Below are positions 17,092 to 25,691 of a stretch of DNA of 40,072 nucleotides, piece after piece. The number at the start of each line of letters is the position of its first letter. Position 1 is the first letter of the stretch. The notes below the pieces were generated by a model. That model was not told where the DNA came from. It saw only the letters and a program-made list of their open reading frames with translations, and searched no databases. The stretch lies in IMG/VR virus record IMGVR_UViG_3300014839_000019, positions 1-40,072 of that record; one strand, 5' to 3'. A program made the translations under genes and the position numbers. The DNA is from a virus.

Positions 17092-18990
17092 TTACTGAGC
17101 AGCAAGTGAAATCATGACCGTGATCTGCCTCAATTCGAATGCAGGCACGCATACTAATTCTACAGTAGCTTTCCCTTGAACTTGCTGTGCTGGAGTTGAG
17201 GTTACTATAGCATCGTATCTTTGCAAGTAACTTCCCTGTTGTAGTTTCTGAAGAGCGCCATTAATAGCTGTTTCTAGAGCAGCTAGTCTAGAACCAGTAA
17301 TAGGTTCTCCAAGGAACTTCTCAGAAGCAGCACGAATAGCCTGTACAGTCGCATCGATAATACGGAAAGTAGTAAGACGACGATAATCAGAGTCAGTACG
17401 AGCACCCGTAGGAGCATCACTTACAACAACTCCCTGTGGCTTCTGTTGGAACATAACGTAACCAGCGCCAGCTAGAGCATCTAGTTTCCCAACACTTACA
17501 CGGAAGGGAAGACGAACGCCTGGTTGAATCTTATTAGTAGGAGCACTATTTTCTGGAAGACTCGAAACAAATCCAGCATAAACAGTTGCACCTGAAGCAG
17601 CATATGAGAAGAGACTAGTACTATTCGAAAGAATAGTCTGAGCACCGACAACTGAAAGATATTTACCAATATCAATACGGTGTTCATTGTTATCTTCTAG
17701 TTGACCACCATCTACCCAACCACTATCAGTACCTACAAAACCGCCGCCACCTAGACCATCAACACCATCGATTGGGAAAGCAGGAAGACCCGAAACGATA
17801 CTACCCAGACGACCGGCTTTCCATTTATTACCTAGAAGTCCAGTACCGTTAGAAGTGATAATCGACTGACCTGAAGTATTGGTAGTAACTACTGGTGAAC
17901 GACCTACCCAATTATTTACATCTTTTAATGACCAAGAAAGGGGAGGATTCACGCCGATCATTCCATGGACAACTCTGTCATTTTCAGACTTGCGGTAACA
18001 GAAATCAGCAAGTTGGTAACCAAAGTTTACTTCATGAAAGTCTCCAGCAGCAAGAGCAACACCAAAGGCGTCAGTCGTTGCGGTCGCAGAACCTACAGAA
18101 GTTGCAGGGAAAATTTCCGCAGCACCGTCATTATCAAGATCCCACCAGAAATAAGTCTCACCATTATATTCTTGGACAAAGACTTTTCCTAGAATATCGT
18201 AAATACTTCCTGGAATAGGATAAGCAGAACTAGCGAGCCAAGGAGGAGCAATATTGAGAGCCGAAACCTCAGTAGTCGTCATATCCATAACGTTGAGATC
18301 GTCTAGATAGGCATTAGCAGGAACAATAATATCTACAATTTCATTTTCTAGAAGAGCATAAGCCTTGTAGAAAGCTTCGTATAGTTCCATCCGTGATAGA
18401 AGAATACCATCAGTTCCAGCAGTAAAAACAGAACCCGAAACGCCATTCGCAGCTAGAAGAGTAATCGCACCAGCATAGGTAGTAGAACCTACATTAGCAC
18501 CAGTAGCATTCGCGGTTCCTGAAACAGAAACTTCATTCGTGTCTATAGCAGCAGAAGGATAGGCAGGATTATTGTCATAAACCAATGATTGATCAGATAC
18601 TCTCCAAACTTGGAGACGACCAGCAGCCTGGTCCCAAAATAGTTTGTAGTTGATTCCAGCATCATAGTCTTTCTGAGCAGTTGTAACAGTTAAAGTAGAA
18701 CTTGTATGTCCAATTTTTGTTAGAGAAGCTGAAGTTGCACCAACGCGCATAAGACGAACATTTCTTGCGCCACCGGCAATAACTTCATAGAGTGAACGAA
18801 CTAGAGTACCATCAGTTTTACCGAAAACTGAAGCTGCAATCGAAACACTAGCAACGGAATAAGTACTGTCTGCATCTCCTGAAGGGCTAGTACCAAGAAT
18901 TAGAACAGCAGGATTGTTATTTGGTTCACTTACTTGGAGGTTCCCGTCCTGAAAGAGAGGAAACGTACCGGGTAGATTCTGATAGCTCAT
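17092..18990 (-). CDS. Tail sheath protein
   Basis: A 632-aa protein with the layout of contractile-tail sheath subunits: an N-terminal strand region ending AVLILGTSPSGDAD, a SLYEVIAGGARNVRLMRVG segment, a large variable Ala/Ser/Thr-rich insertion, then a conserved C-terminal domain. That domain includes KIQPGVRLPFRVS, a YVMFQQKPQGVVVSDAPT strand, RRLTTFRIIDATVQAIR, a FLGEP...L..A..GAL helix, and a final strand with VCVPAFELRQITVMISL. The C-terminal sequence supports the call and places it in a myovirus. ATG 18990 follows GAGGAGGA. The sheath surrounds the tube and contracts during infection; the tube gene follows 20 bases later. Confidence 0.9.
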   Translation of the reverse strand: MSYQNLPGTFPLFQDGNLQVSEPNNNPAVLILGTSPSGDADSTYSVASVSIAASVFGKTDGTLVRSLYEVIAGGARNVRLMRVGATSASLTKIGHTSSTLTVTTAQKDYDAGINYKLFWDQAAGRLQVWRVSDQSLVYDNNPAYPSAAIDTNEVSVSGTANATGANVGSTTYAGAITLLAANGVSGSVFTAGTDGILLSRMELYEAFYKAYALLENEIVDIIVPANAYLDDLNVMDMTTTEVSALNIAPPWLASSAYPIPGSIYDILGKVFVQEYNGETYFWWDLDNDGAAEIFPATSVGSATATTDAFGVALAAGDFHEVNFGYQLADFCYRKSENDRVVHGMIGVNPPLSWSLKDVNNWVGRSPVVTTNTSGQSIITSNGTGLLGNKWKAGRLGSIVSGLPAFPIDGVDGLGGGGFVGTDSGWVDGGQLEDNNEHRIDIGKYLSVVGAQTILSNSTSLFSYAASGATVYAGFVSSLPENSAPTNKIQPGVRLPFRVSVGKLDALAGAGYVMFQQKPQGVVVSDAPTGARTDSDYRRLTTFRIIDATVQAIRAASEKFLGEPITGSRLAALETAINGALQKLQQGSYLQRYDAIVTSTPAQQVQGKATVELVCVPAFELRQITVMISLAAQ

Positions 18991-19006
18991 TAATATCCTC
19001 CTCGAA

Positions 19007-19729
19007 TTAAAGTACTGTACTTGAAGATAACCTTATTTGAACTTCTTCTAAGGTCTTCTGACTAACACTAATCAATTTCTCAGTCCTTACATAAAAATCT
19101 ATTGGTCTTCCGAAATACAAATTATTATCTATATTCAAAAATACTGGTGATTGCCAACCTTCGTAAATAATTCTATTCACTCCGCTATAAGAAAACCACC
19201 AAGTATATTCTTCAAACATATTTTCAAGCCAAATGGCTCTTTTATTTGCTACTTTATTTGTTCTAGCCCAAGCAGTAATTCTGACTATGTTGTCGTAAAA
19301 ATAACCAAATATCGCTTTCTTGTAACTAGGGTTTTCAGGGTCATCTACTGTTTCTCTAAGTACAGGTCTGAGATTCTTTACCTTGCTTTCTCCTGGTCTC
19401 CCTTGTGCAAACATTCCGGGTGCTCTTGAAGCAAATGAAATAGAAACTGTTTCTCCCTGGAATGCTTTTTCTGGTCTTTCAAAAACAACATCAACACGAG
19501 CTTCTTCAGTTGTTTTCCATCTCTTCTCATAATCACGTATCGCTTGTTCAATCAACTCTGATACTTCTATAATGTCTTTAGCAGGACCTGGAGTAACAGT
19601 AGGTTGCGAAATCGAATGTTCTAAAAAATAATTAAAAGGATCAGGTTCATTTATTTCTATTGTTACTCTTACTGGTTCTACTAGCAAATCTGGGGAAATA
19701 ATATCTGTACGAAGTATTGGATTTGCCAT
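19007..19729 (-). CDS. Putative tail completion/terminator or neck protein
   Basis: A 240-aa protein between the zinc-motif neck candidate and the sheath. It is mixed alpha/beta with a conserved-looking centre (AIFGYFYDNIVRITAWARTN, about 144-163; residues W-L-E-N-M-F-E-E-Y-T-W-W nearby) and a beta-rich end. The order neck protein, tail terminator, sheath, tube is common in myoviruses, which is the main reason for the call. The ATG lies 3 bases after the preceding stop without a strong ribosome binding site, indicating translational coupling. I do not recognise the family by sequence alone. Confidence 0.55.
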   Translation of the reverse strand: MANPILRTDIISPDLLVEPVRVTIEINEPDPFNYFLEHSISQPTVTPGPAKDIIEVSELIEQAIRDYEKRWKTTEEARVDVVFERPEKAFQGETVSISFASRAPGMFAQGRPGESKVKNLRPVLRETVDDPENPSYKKAIFGYFYDNIVRITAWARTNKVANKRAIWLENMFEEYTWWFSYSGVNRIIYEGWQSPVFLNIDNNLYFGRPIDFYVRTEKLISVSQKTLEEVQIRLSSSTVL

Positions 19730-19732
19730 TAT

Positions 19733-20344
19733 CTAAACTTTCTCGTAAAAAGGTGCATTTATATAACGATATGTATTCTCGTGTGCGAACACTTTCCAAT
19801 ATTCTAACTTACCAAGATCAGAACGATAATCCCAAACAGTACCTATTGCAAAAATCGCTATTCTTCTCATTGGTTGAACTGGTTCACCACTATTATCTAA
19901 TTCAAGTTGCACAATCTGGTCTAGTCTCGTGACAAGAGAATCGTACCTTATATAGAATACAATGATCGGAATATTAATCAAGCCCGGCTGTGTAGGTTTG
20001 TCTCGTAGAGATTTTGATGTGTCAAGCCCTGCAACAGTACGATAAAACTGTACAGGAACTTCGTCATTCATCCATCCCATCCCCAGACATATTGGACACC
20101 ATCTATCTTTATCTGGTTCTCCAGTTGTTTGATCTCTACAAGGACAAGGGACAGGTTGCCCCCATTCATCTCTTCTTGCACGACGGATAAGACCATACTG
20201 AGCCTTACTTATTTCAGGACCAAACCCATCCATTGTCTTTATCATTTCTTCTCTAATGTTTATTTCACTACCACCAACAGATCCCGTATAAACGTTATCT
20301 GAAGTAATTCCTTTACTATAAAAATCATCACGTTTACGTGTCAT
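19733..20344 (-). CDS. Putative neck/head-tail adaptor protein with zinc-binding motif
   Basis: A 203-aa protein containing CPC (C67, C69) and CPICLGMG (C83, C86), a C-x-C...C-x2-C arrangement likely to bind zinc. After the zinc region the sequence is beta-rich, with IIVFYIRYDSLVTRLDQIV and a repeated strand pattern ending YINAPFYEKV. Such small proteins with a Cys knuckle occur between connector and tail genes of large phages and are usually called head-tail joining or neck proteins. The call is inferred from context. ATG 20344 has only a weak AGGAA site. Confidence 0.55.
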   Translation of the reverse strand: MTRKRDDFYSKGITSDNVYTGSVGGSEINIREEMIKTMDGFGPEISKAQYGLIRRARRDEWGQPVPCPCRDQTTGEPDKDRWCPICLGMGWMNDEVPVQFYRTVAGLDTSKSLRDKPTQPGLINIPIIVFYIRYDSLVTRLDQIVQLELDNSGEPVQPMRRIAIFAIGTVWDYRSDLGKLEYWKVFAHENTYRYINAPFYEKV

Positions 20345-20373
20345 TGGTTATTTGTTCCTATGACGCACTGCGT

Positions 20374-22173
20374 CTAACGTTCCCACCAGCCTCGATGACC
20401 ATAAACATTCTTAACTCTACGTGAAATAAGAGGACGCACTCTCATATTTGCAGCAGGAGTCTGAGTATTCAACCAATCACGAGTATGTAGCCATTGACGA
20501 CCAATTTGAGGTCTATCGATATCCCATTCACCCTTTACAGAATAAAGAGGTTTTTGTATTGCCCTACCACCTGCTTGAAGTTCTTTTTCCCATTTATCCA
20601 AACATTGTTGAACTCTATTCATAGGAATTGCGACATTTTCTTTTGTAGTATCATATTCAACAGCAAGATCACCAAGTTGTTTTCTTTTTGGTCTTCCTGG
20701 ACCACCAATAGTATTAGAAAGGATAATCTGAGTAGCTCTACAACAGGTCCATTCACTTCTAACAAAATTATAGAAGTCTGGTTCCATATCTGTCTTATTC
20801 CACGTACGTTCATCAGCTTCCATAGAAGCGAGGTGAATAGCTAGATAGAGGGTATCGTCAGGAATGCCTGTCATATACTGTCCAGCAGCAAGTCTGAGTC
20901 TTCTGGCACTACAATAGAGTGGTGTATAAGCGGTAGAGAAAGAAAAATCGTATGTTTCCCCTAGATATACTCCACTTGTATTTGCTAGTGCCGCATCTAG
21001 AGAGATAGTTACAAGATTGTTCCCAGTAAGTTGTCCTGATGCTAGTATTATCTGTAACTGATTACCATTAACCGAGAGAGAATAATCCAGGGGGCCTTTC
21101 GCTCCACCAGAAGGATATATCCCATCAGAACCTATGCCTGTAACAGGTTCTGAGAATGCATCGATAGTTACCCCACTTACAACAGTCAGAGGATCGATTG
21201 GAGAGTCGAAATTAACATAAATAGGATAATCATTCGCTGGTATCGTTTGATTAGTAGCAAAATCTGTTGGTCGAGTAGAAACAATATTGAATGTTGGAGA
21301 AACGGTAGTAACCGAAGTACCGGCAATAGTTGTAGCTATTACTGATGTAGAAATATCATCAGGTATAACTTCTATCGATCCAGAACCAGTTTTGAACGGC
21401 CAGTTTATGTTCCCAGAGAAGGTTTCGGGACTTTTTACTGCCACGGTCCAAGTATCACCAGCAACATAACTGCCATCAGTAAATGTCGCCACTACTCCAT
21501 CAGAAAGAGGAACTCCAGATAATCTAGTTTTGAATGGACCAAATACAGTAAAGGGATCACTAGTTCTGTAGAAGGAGAACTTTGCAGTAGAAATATCTCC
21601 AGAGATAGCAATAGATAGATTGTAAGTATCAGTTGGTGCAGCACCAAAGTAACTTCCAACGAATCCTACTTCTCCAATAGAGGTTATTCCACTAGCTGCG
21701 ACACTATCAAATACGGTACGAGATAATACGCCACTATCGATATCATCAGTAGCATCTTCATCTCCAGAGAGATAGACAGTATATTCAGTATCTACAGCAA
21801 GTTTCTCTCGTGGAGTGAATATAACTTTAGTTCTATATAGGAGACCACTACCAACAGTATCTAAAGTTGTAACAATAGAATCACTAGAAAGGTCAAGTCT
21901 TTCAAAAGTGAAAGTTCCCTGTACCATTCCATGGTATCCAGGAGATTGCAGTATCTCACTTTCAGTACCTACCGAAGGACGATCTTGAAAGATTTGGAGG
22001 TCTGGGCCAGACCAAGTATCGAAATCAGGTCCAGCAACAAAAAGATTCCCATTTGAAAGAGAATCTTCATCAATCTCTCTATCAAAAACAACCCAAACCT
22101 TATCAGATAAAATGATTCCTATACCGCTAGCGGCAGGATGAATTTTCGAGACGATATCAATCAAATTAGCCAA
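20374..22173 (-). CDS. Ig-like domain protein with putative head-tail connector C-terminus
   Basis: A 599-aa protein starting at TTG 22173, supported by GAGGTG 7 bases upstream. Two Big_5-like bacterial Ig domains are suggested: about residues 8-160 (VWVVFDREIDEDSLS; RTKVIFTPREKLAVDTEYTV) and 297-415 (STRPTDFATNQTIP; YPIYVNFDSPIDPLTV; a closing FSFST strand). A Gly/Thr-rich beta region links them. The helical C-terminal 180 residues (LRLAAGQYMTGIPDDTLYLA; EADERTW; FVRSEWTCCRATQIIL) resemble small head-tail connector proteins. A connector decorated with Ig domains fits its position after the capsid gene. The Ig identification is moderately sure; the connector role is inferred. Confidence 0.65.
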   Translation of the reverse strand: MANLIDIVSKIHPAASGIGIILSDKVWVVFDREIDEDSLSNGNLFVAGPDFDTWSGPDLQIFQDRPSVGTESEILQSPGYHGMVQGTFTFERLDLSSDSIVTTLDTVGSGLLYRTKVIFTPREKLAVDTEYTVYLSGDEDATDDIDSGVLSRTVFDSVAASGITSIGEVGFVGSYFGAAPTDTYNLSIAISGDISTAKFSFYRTSDPFTVFGPFKTRLSGVPLSDGVVATFTDGSYVAGDTWTVAVKSPETFSGNINWPFKTGSGSIEVIPDDISTSVIATTIAGTSVTTVSPTFNIVSTRPTDFATNQTIPANDYPIYVNFDSPIDPLTVVSGVTIDAFSEPVTGIGSDGIYPSGGAKGPLDYSLSVNGNQLQIILASGQLTGNNLVTISLDAALANTSGVYLGETYDFSFSTAYTPLYCSARRLRLAAGQYMTGIPDDTLYLAIHLASMEADERTWNKTDMEPDFYNFVRSEWTCCRATQIILSNTIGGPGRPKRKQLGDLAVEYDTTKENVAIPMNRVQQCLDKWEKELQAGGRAIQKPLYSVKGEWDIDRPQIGRQWLHTRDWLNTQTPAANMRVRPLISRRVKNVYGHRGWWER

Positions 22174-22188
22174 TTAGAAACACCTCGT

Positions 22189-22857
22189 CTATTTTGAAAG
22201 TCCTATCTCAACCAATTCTTTAGTGGAAAGATAGATTGTTTTCTTTTCTGATTCTATCACAGTAAATCTTTCTGCCAAAGGGTCCTTCCGAGAGTGGATC
22301 TTGAAAGATTTTAATTGTTCTGCAGTTCTCTTTTCAATCTCTTTTTCAAGTTTTTGTTCTATCACTTGTATCCTATGTTGGAGATATTTTATATTGAGAG
22401 ATCGTTTCTTCCCATTTTCTTCCATAAGAAGAAGTGTTCTGAAGAGACGTAGTTCAGTATCATTCTTAACTGAATTTCTCAAATGGTTGAAACCAAGAGT
22501 AGAAAGGTAGGCAAGTCTTTCTTGATACTTTTGTTCTTTCTCTCGTAATTTTGCTTCTCGTTGAAGACGTTGAGACATTTCTAGAGAGATATTCTCTTCA
22601 TGCACTATCTGTGTTTCTGATTTTTCTACAGGAGGATTCAATTTTGCCCAATCAGAATAGATCTCATGAAAGGGTTTGTCCGATTCTAGGATTCCATTCT
22701 TTAGAGCAATAAGAACCTTTTGCTGAAGTATCTTGGTCAAACCATAAAAATCTAATTCTACTGGTCCAGGGTTGGCACAAGAGAGAGAAAGAATCAAATT
22801 TCTTGGATCTCCCAGAAAATACATAGGGACCTTTTCGCTAACTAGTTTAATTTGCAT
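22189..22857 (-). CDS. Hypothetical coiled-coil virion-region protein
   Basis: This frame codes for 222 aa from ATG 22857. A TTG one codon earlier is possible, but AGGAGA is better spaced to the ATG. Residues about 75-170 are rich in Glu, Lys, Gln and Arg with leucine heptads (LQREAKLREKEQKYQERLAY; IQVIEQKLEKEIEKRT), indicating a long coiled coil. No catalytic motif is seen. It is the first gene after the terminator that follows the capsid gene. I do not recognise it; a structural or assembly role is only suggested by location. Confidence 0.65.
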   Translation of the reverse strand: MQIKLVSEKVPMYFLGDPRNLILSLSCANPGPVELDFYGLTKILQQKVLIALKNGILESDKPFHEIYSDWAKLNPPVEKSETQIVHEENISLEMSQRLQREAKLREKEQKYQERLAYLSTLGFNHLRNSVKNDTELRLFRTLLLMEENGKKRSLNIKYLQHRIQVIEQKLEKEIEKRTAEQLKSFKIHSRKDPLAERFTVIESEKKTIYLSTKELVEIGLSK

Positions 22858-22885
22858 CAATATCTCCTAGCACAATAAACAAAGA

Positions 22886-22921
22886 AAAACTTCTAGAGTC
22901 AGTATAGACTCTAGAAGTTTT
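22886..22921 (-). terminator. Intrinsic terminator after the major capsid gene
   Basis: A perfect 15-bp inverted repeat, AAAACTTCTAGAGTC and its complement around a 6-base loop, lies 35 bases beyond the capsid gene stop. On the minus strand it is followed by TTTTTCTTTGTTT. It would end most capsid transcripts and lower transcription of the next gene. A-tracts on both sides make it potentially bidirectional. Confidence 0.85.
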
Positions 22922-22955
22922 CATTGCAAGGAGAAGTAAGAAGAAGAGGAGAGTA

Positions 22956-24218
22956 CTACAGACCGATAACGGTGTTTGGCTCGATCTTGTGGAAGTTGCT
23001 GCTGATATCAATGTGCGTCTCAGCAGGAAGAACGATTTCGTTGGGTACGACGTGGACGTTACGCATAACAGCAATACCCTGACCTTCGTTCAAAATACCA
23101 ATCGCATAACGTTCCCGTAATTTAATCTTACGAATGTCAACGCGAGGATCATCAAATTCCTCAGTCGTTAGGTCTTCGTCAACAACTAGTACGCCCAATT
23201 CGTTAGAATCGAACATATAGATGTCAGTAAGTTTCCGGCGAGGATCGTAAGGAACAAACGGACTTACGATGATGCGGAATGGAACGTTCATGTAATTCGG
23301 TAGAACTGGAGCCGAAGTAATGAACTGCGGATACTGTAACAGAGGAGTTGAAGAAAGACCACTCTGTTGTGCACCACCCGTAGAGGTCTGGCCAGGAACT
23401 GGCATCTGTCCAGGAGCTACGCCGAGACCACCTTGTGAAGCAGCGCCCCAGGGAGCTAGACCAGCAGGATTGCCAGTCCAAGTCGCGAAGAACGTACCAC
23501 CTCCATTCGCTTGAACGAATGCACGTAGTTGAGCATCTTTAACGAACATTGTCCAGGTTAGTGGGTGCATTAGAAGAGTATTTGGCATAAAGCCCTGGGT
23601 AACTACCTGGGCAAAACAATCAAATACGTCATCCATTGTTACTGAACCGTTAGCTGAACCATCTAGCGAACGTCCGGTAGTTACACCGAAGAGTGACGGA
23701 CCATTGAGGTTATCAAAGGCAGTGACTCCCATAGTCTGGATGTAATTGAAGATCTTGACTTCTTTGTGACGCGCAAGAGCACGACCGGCGGCACGAAGGT
23801 GAAGACCGATTACATCGAACTGGCTATAACGGATCATTTCATCAGTAACACGGACAGCAAGTCCACTCTTACCGATAGTCGCCGTTACAGTAGCTCCACC
23901 CATCTGAAGGGTGCGTTCTGGGTATTCTCCACCCTCGGGGATGTCAGCAGCAGCTAGTGCACCGACAGCGGGGAAGGTGATAGTCTGACCATAACTATAG
24001 TTAATTCTCTGTAGAAGAGAAGTAGCTACAAGTAGTGGCTCAACAGCTTCACGAACGATATTAGAAATAACTTTCGGGAAAAGCAATGGAGCATTAGGAA
24101 CGCTAAGAGCGTCCTCTAGTTTGATATAATCACTTTTGCCAGGGCCGACTTTGCCGTTATTATCCCAAAGCCAACGAAGTTCCTCTGGTTGTGAGACATC
24201 TTTTAGATTGAATTCCAT
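22956..24218 (-). CDS. Major capsid protein (HK97-fold type)
   Basis: A 420-aa protein with features of HK97-like capsid subunits: an N-terminal helical arm, a PLLFPKVISNIVREAVEPLL segment, GQTITFPAVGALAAADIPEG leading to an E-loop-like strand, and a spine region near DEMIRYSQFDVIGLHLRAAG. A peripheral domain has PNTLLMHPLTWTMFVKDAQL, and a C-terminal set of A-domain strands includes RIIVSPFVPYD and YAIGILNEGQGIAVMRN. A Gly/Gln/Pro-rich insertion (about 245-295) may project from the surface. ATG 24218 follows AGGAGG. Protease upstream, terminator downstream and strong ribosome binding site all fit a highly expressed capsid gene. Confidence 0.9.
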   Translation of the reverse strand: MEFNLKDVSQPEELRWLWDNNGKVGPGKSDYIKLEDALSVPNAPLLFPKVISNIVREAVEPLLVATSLLQRINYSYGQTITFPAVGALAAADIPEGGEYPERTLQMGGATVTATIGKSGLAVRVTDEMIRYSQFDVIGLHLRAAGRALARHKEVKIFNYIQTMGVTAFDNLNGPSLFGVTTGRSLDGSANGSVTMDDVFDCFAQVVTQGFMPNTLLMHPLTWTMFVKDAQLRAFVQANGGGTFFATWTGNPAGLAPWGAASQGGLGVAPGQMPVPGQTSTGGAQQSGLSSTPLLQYPQFITSAPVLPNYMNVPFRIIVSPFVPYDPRRKLTDIYMFDSNELGVLVVDEDLTTEEFDDPRVDIRKIKLRERYAIGILNEGQGIAVMRNVHVVPNEIVLPAETHIDISSNFHKIEPNTVIGL

Positions 24219-24257
24219 AATTAAATTGCCTCCTAAATTTCAGTACCTTTCCTTAAA

Positions 24258-25670
24258 TTATCGACTAATTAAGTTAATAATTAGAACCGTATCCGCACCA
24301 CCAGCGAAAGTGAGTAGATCGGGGATACCACCTGTAGCACTACCAGGCATACGATCTAGTTGACCAAGATGAGCACTTGCGCTACCTAAAGCACCAGCAC
24401 CAACTGAACCAGCGGAACTAGTTCCGATAGCAGGATTGAAGGCAGTCTTGACACGATCTAGACCATCAAGTGGCCATACTTCTCTACCAATGATCTGACC
24501 TAGAATATCTGGACCATGGGCAACAGTGTTATCTACAACAAAGTTACTACCAGTTCCCCAAGCTAGGAAGTCACCAGGAGTTACTCCACCAGAAGGAGCT
24601 AGAACACAAGCAAACTTTGATAGAACCGCAGCATTCCCATCATAGTGAGAGTAGGTAATAGTCGGAGAACCGCTGGTCAGACCAGCAGGAAGTGTTGCAC
24701 CATCAGCACTATAAATAAAGATAACACCAACTTCATAGTCTACAAAGTATTTACCAGCCGCATTCACCTGAGCAACAGAATTAACTTCATTTACTAAGAT
24801 AGCCGCAGCAGCCGTAGGAACAGCAGTATTAGCAATCGAGAATGGATTGATAAGAGTCTGCTTCGCAACAGGATAATGATCAAGAGCTAAAGCTACAACA
24901 GTTGAAGTGGCCGCGACCTTAACAGTACCATAAGTACTATCATAACGACCCGTCGCATTTAGAATAGCATAAGCAGCAGTCTGGATAGCGCGAGTACCAA
25001 AGACGAGGGCGCTATTCGTTACCGAACCATCTACAGTTTCAGTAAGTGGAACAAGTGGAACAAGTGGAAGACGAATAACATAGTCACAGAGAACAGCAAC
25101 GGCGTGTTGCATATTGTAGTTGTGCTGAGTGTACTGTGAAGGGTTAGAACCGTCGCCACCAGGACTCATTAGATAAGCATAAGGAGCTACACCCATCGCA
25201 TGGCGAAGAGTTACAGTAGTAGAACCGTTAGCACCTGGCCACGCCATACCTAGACGACCCATAAAACCACAAGTAGTACTTACACCACCAGTGACACCAG
25301 CCGCAGCTTGGTAAACACCGTTAATATAACCAAATGTAACAGTACGAGCAGTAGTTACAGGTAGACCAGTACAAATATCGATAGTACCAGCAACGATATC
25401 GTTTGTAGTATAAGTAAGTGCAGCACTTGCTGAGCAGTATTCCGCTGGCATTACTTTGCCATCGGGATCAAGAGCAACAGCTTTACCAGGCATAACAACT
25501 AACCAATTCTCGTAAAACTTATCGTAGAACTGGACAGGTAGCCAAGCAGCGACTTGGTAAGCAATAGCGGGACGTTCGCCTTCACTATGCTCGATATCGG
25601 GGATGATATTTCCAACATGATCCCACGGTTTGTGATTAGCTGAGTAGCGGTTAGCAGCATCGAAAGACAT
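24258..25670 (-). CDS. Probable capsid accessory/decoration protein
   Basis: A 470-aa, Ala/Gly/Thr-rich, strongly beta protein placed between the protease/scaffold gene and the major capsid gene. The N-terminus (SANHKPWDHVGNIIPDIEHS) is followed by repeated strand-and-turn segments, and the last 60 residues are Gly/Ser-rich before ending DTVLIINLISR. Strong ribosome binding site GGAGGAA and capsid-adjacent position indicate an abundant head protein, perhaps a decoration or minor capsid subunit. No enzyme motif is present and the family is not recognised with certainty. Confidence 0.6.
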   Translation of the reverse strand: MSFDAANRYSANHKPWDHVGNIIPDIEHSEGERPAIAYQVAAWLPVQFYDKFYENWLVVMPGKAVALDPDGKVMPAEYCSASAALTYTTNDIVAGTIDICTGLPVTTARTVTFGYINGVYQAAAGVTGGVSTTCGFMGRLGMAWPGANGSTTVTLRHAMGVAPYAYLMSPGGDGSNPSQYTQHNYNMQHAVAVLCDYVIRLPLVPLVPLTETVDGSVTNSALVFGTRAIQTAAYAILNATGRYDSTYGTVKVAATSTVVALALDHYPVAKQTLINPFSIANTAVPTAAAAILVNEVNSVAQVNAAGKYFVDYEVGVIFIYSADGATLPAGLTSGSPTITYSHYDGNAAVLSKFACVLAPSGGVTPGDFLAWGTGSNFVVDNTVAHGPDILGQIIGREVWPLDGLDRVKTAFNPAIGTSSAGSVGAGALGSASAHLGQLDRMPGSATGGIPDLLTFAGGADTVLIINLISR

Positions 25671-25691
25671 TTATTTTTCCTCCTAAGAAGG

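Noticed and set aside
20362-20374. GACGCACTGCGTC palindrome between the connector and neck genes
   Set aside because: The stem is only 5-6 bp with a loop of 1-3 bases and no U-run, so it is too weak for a terminator and no other role is suggested.
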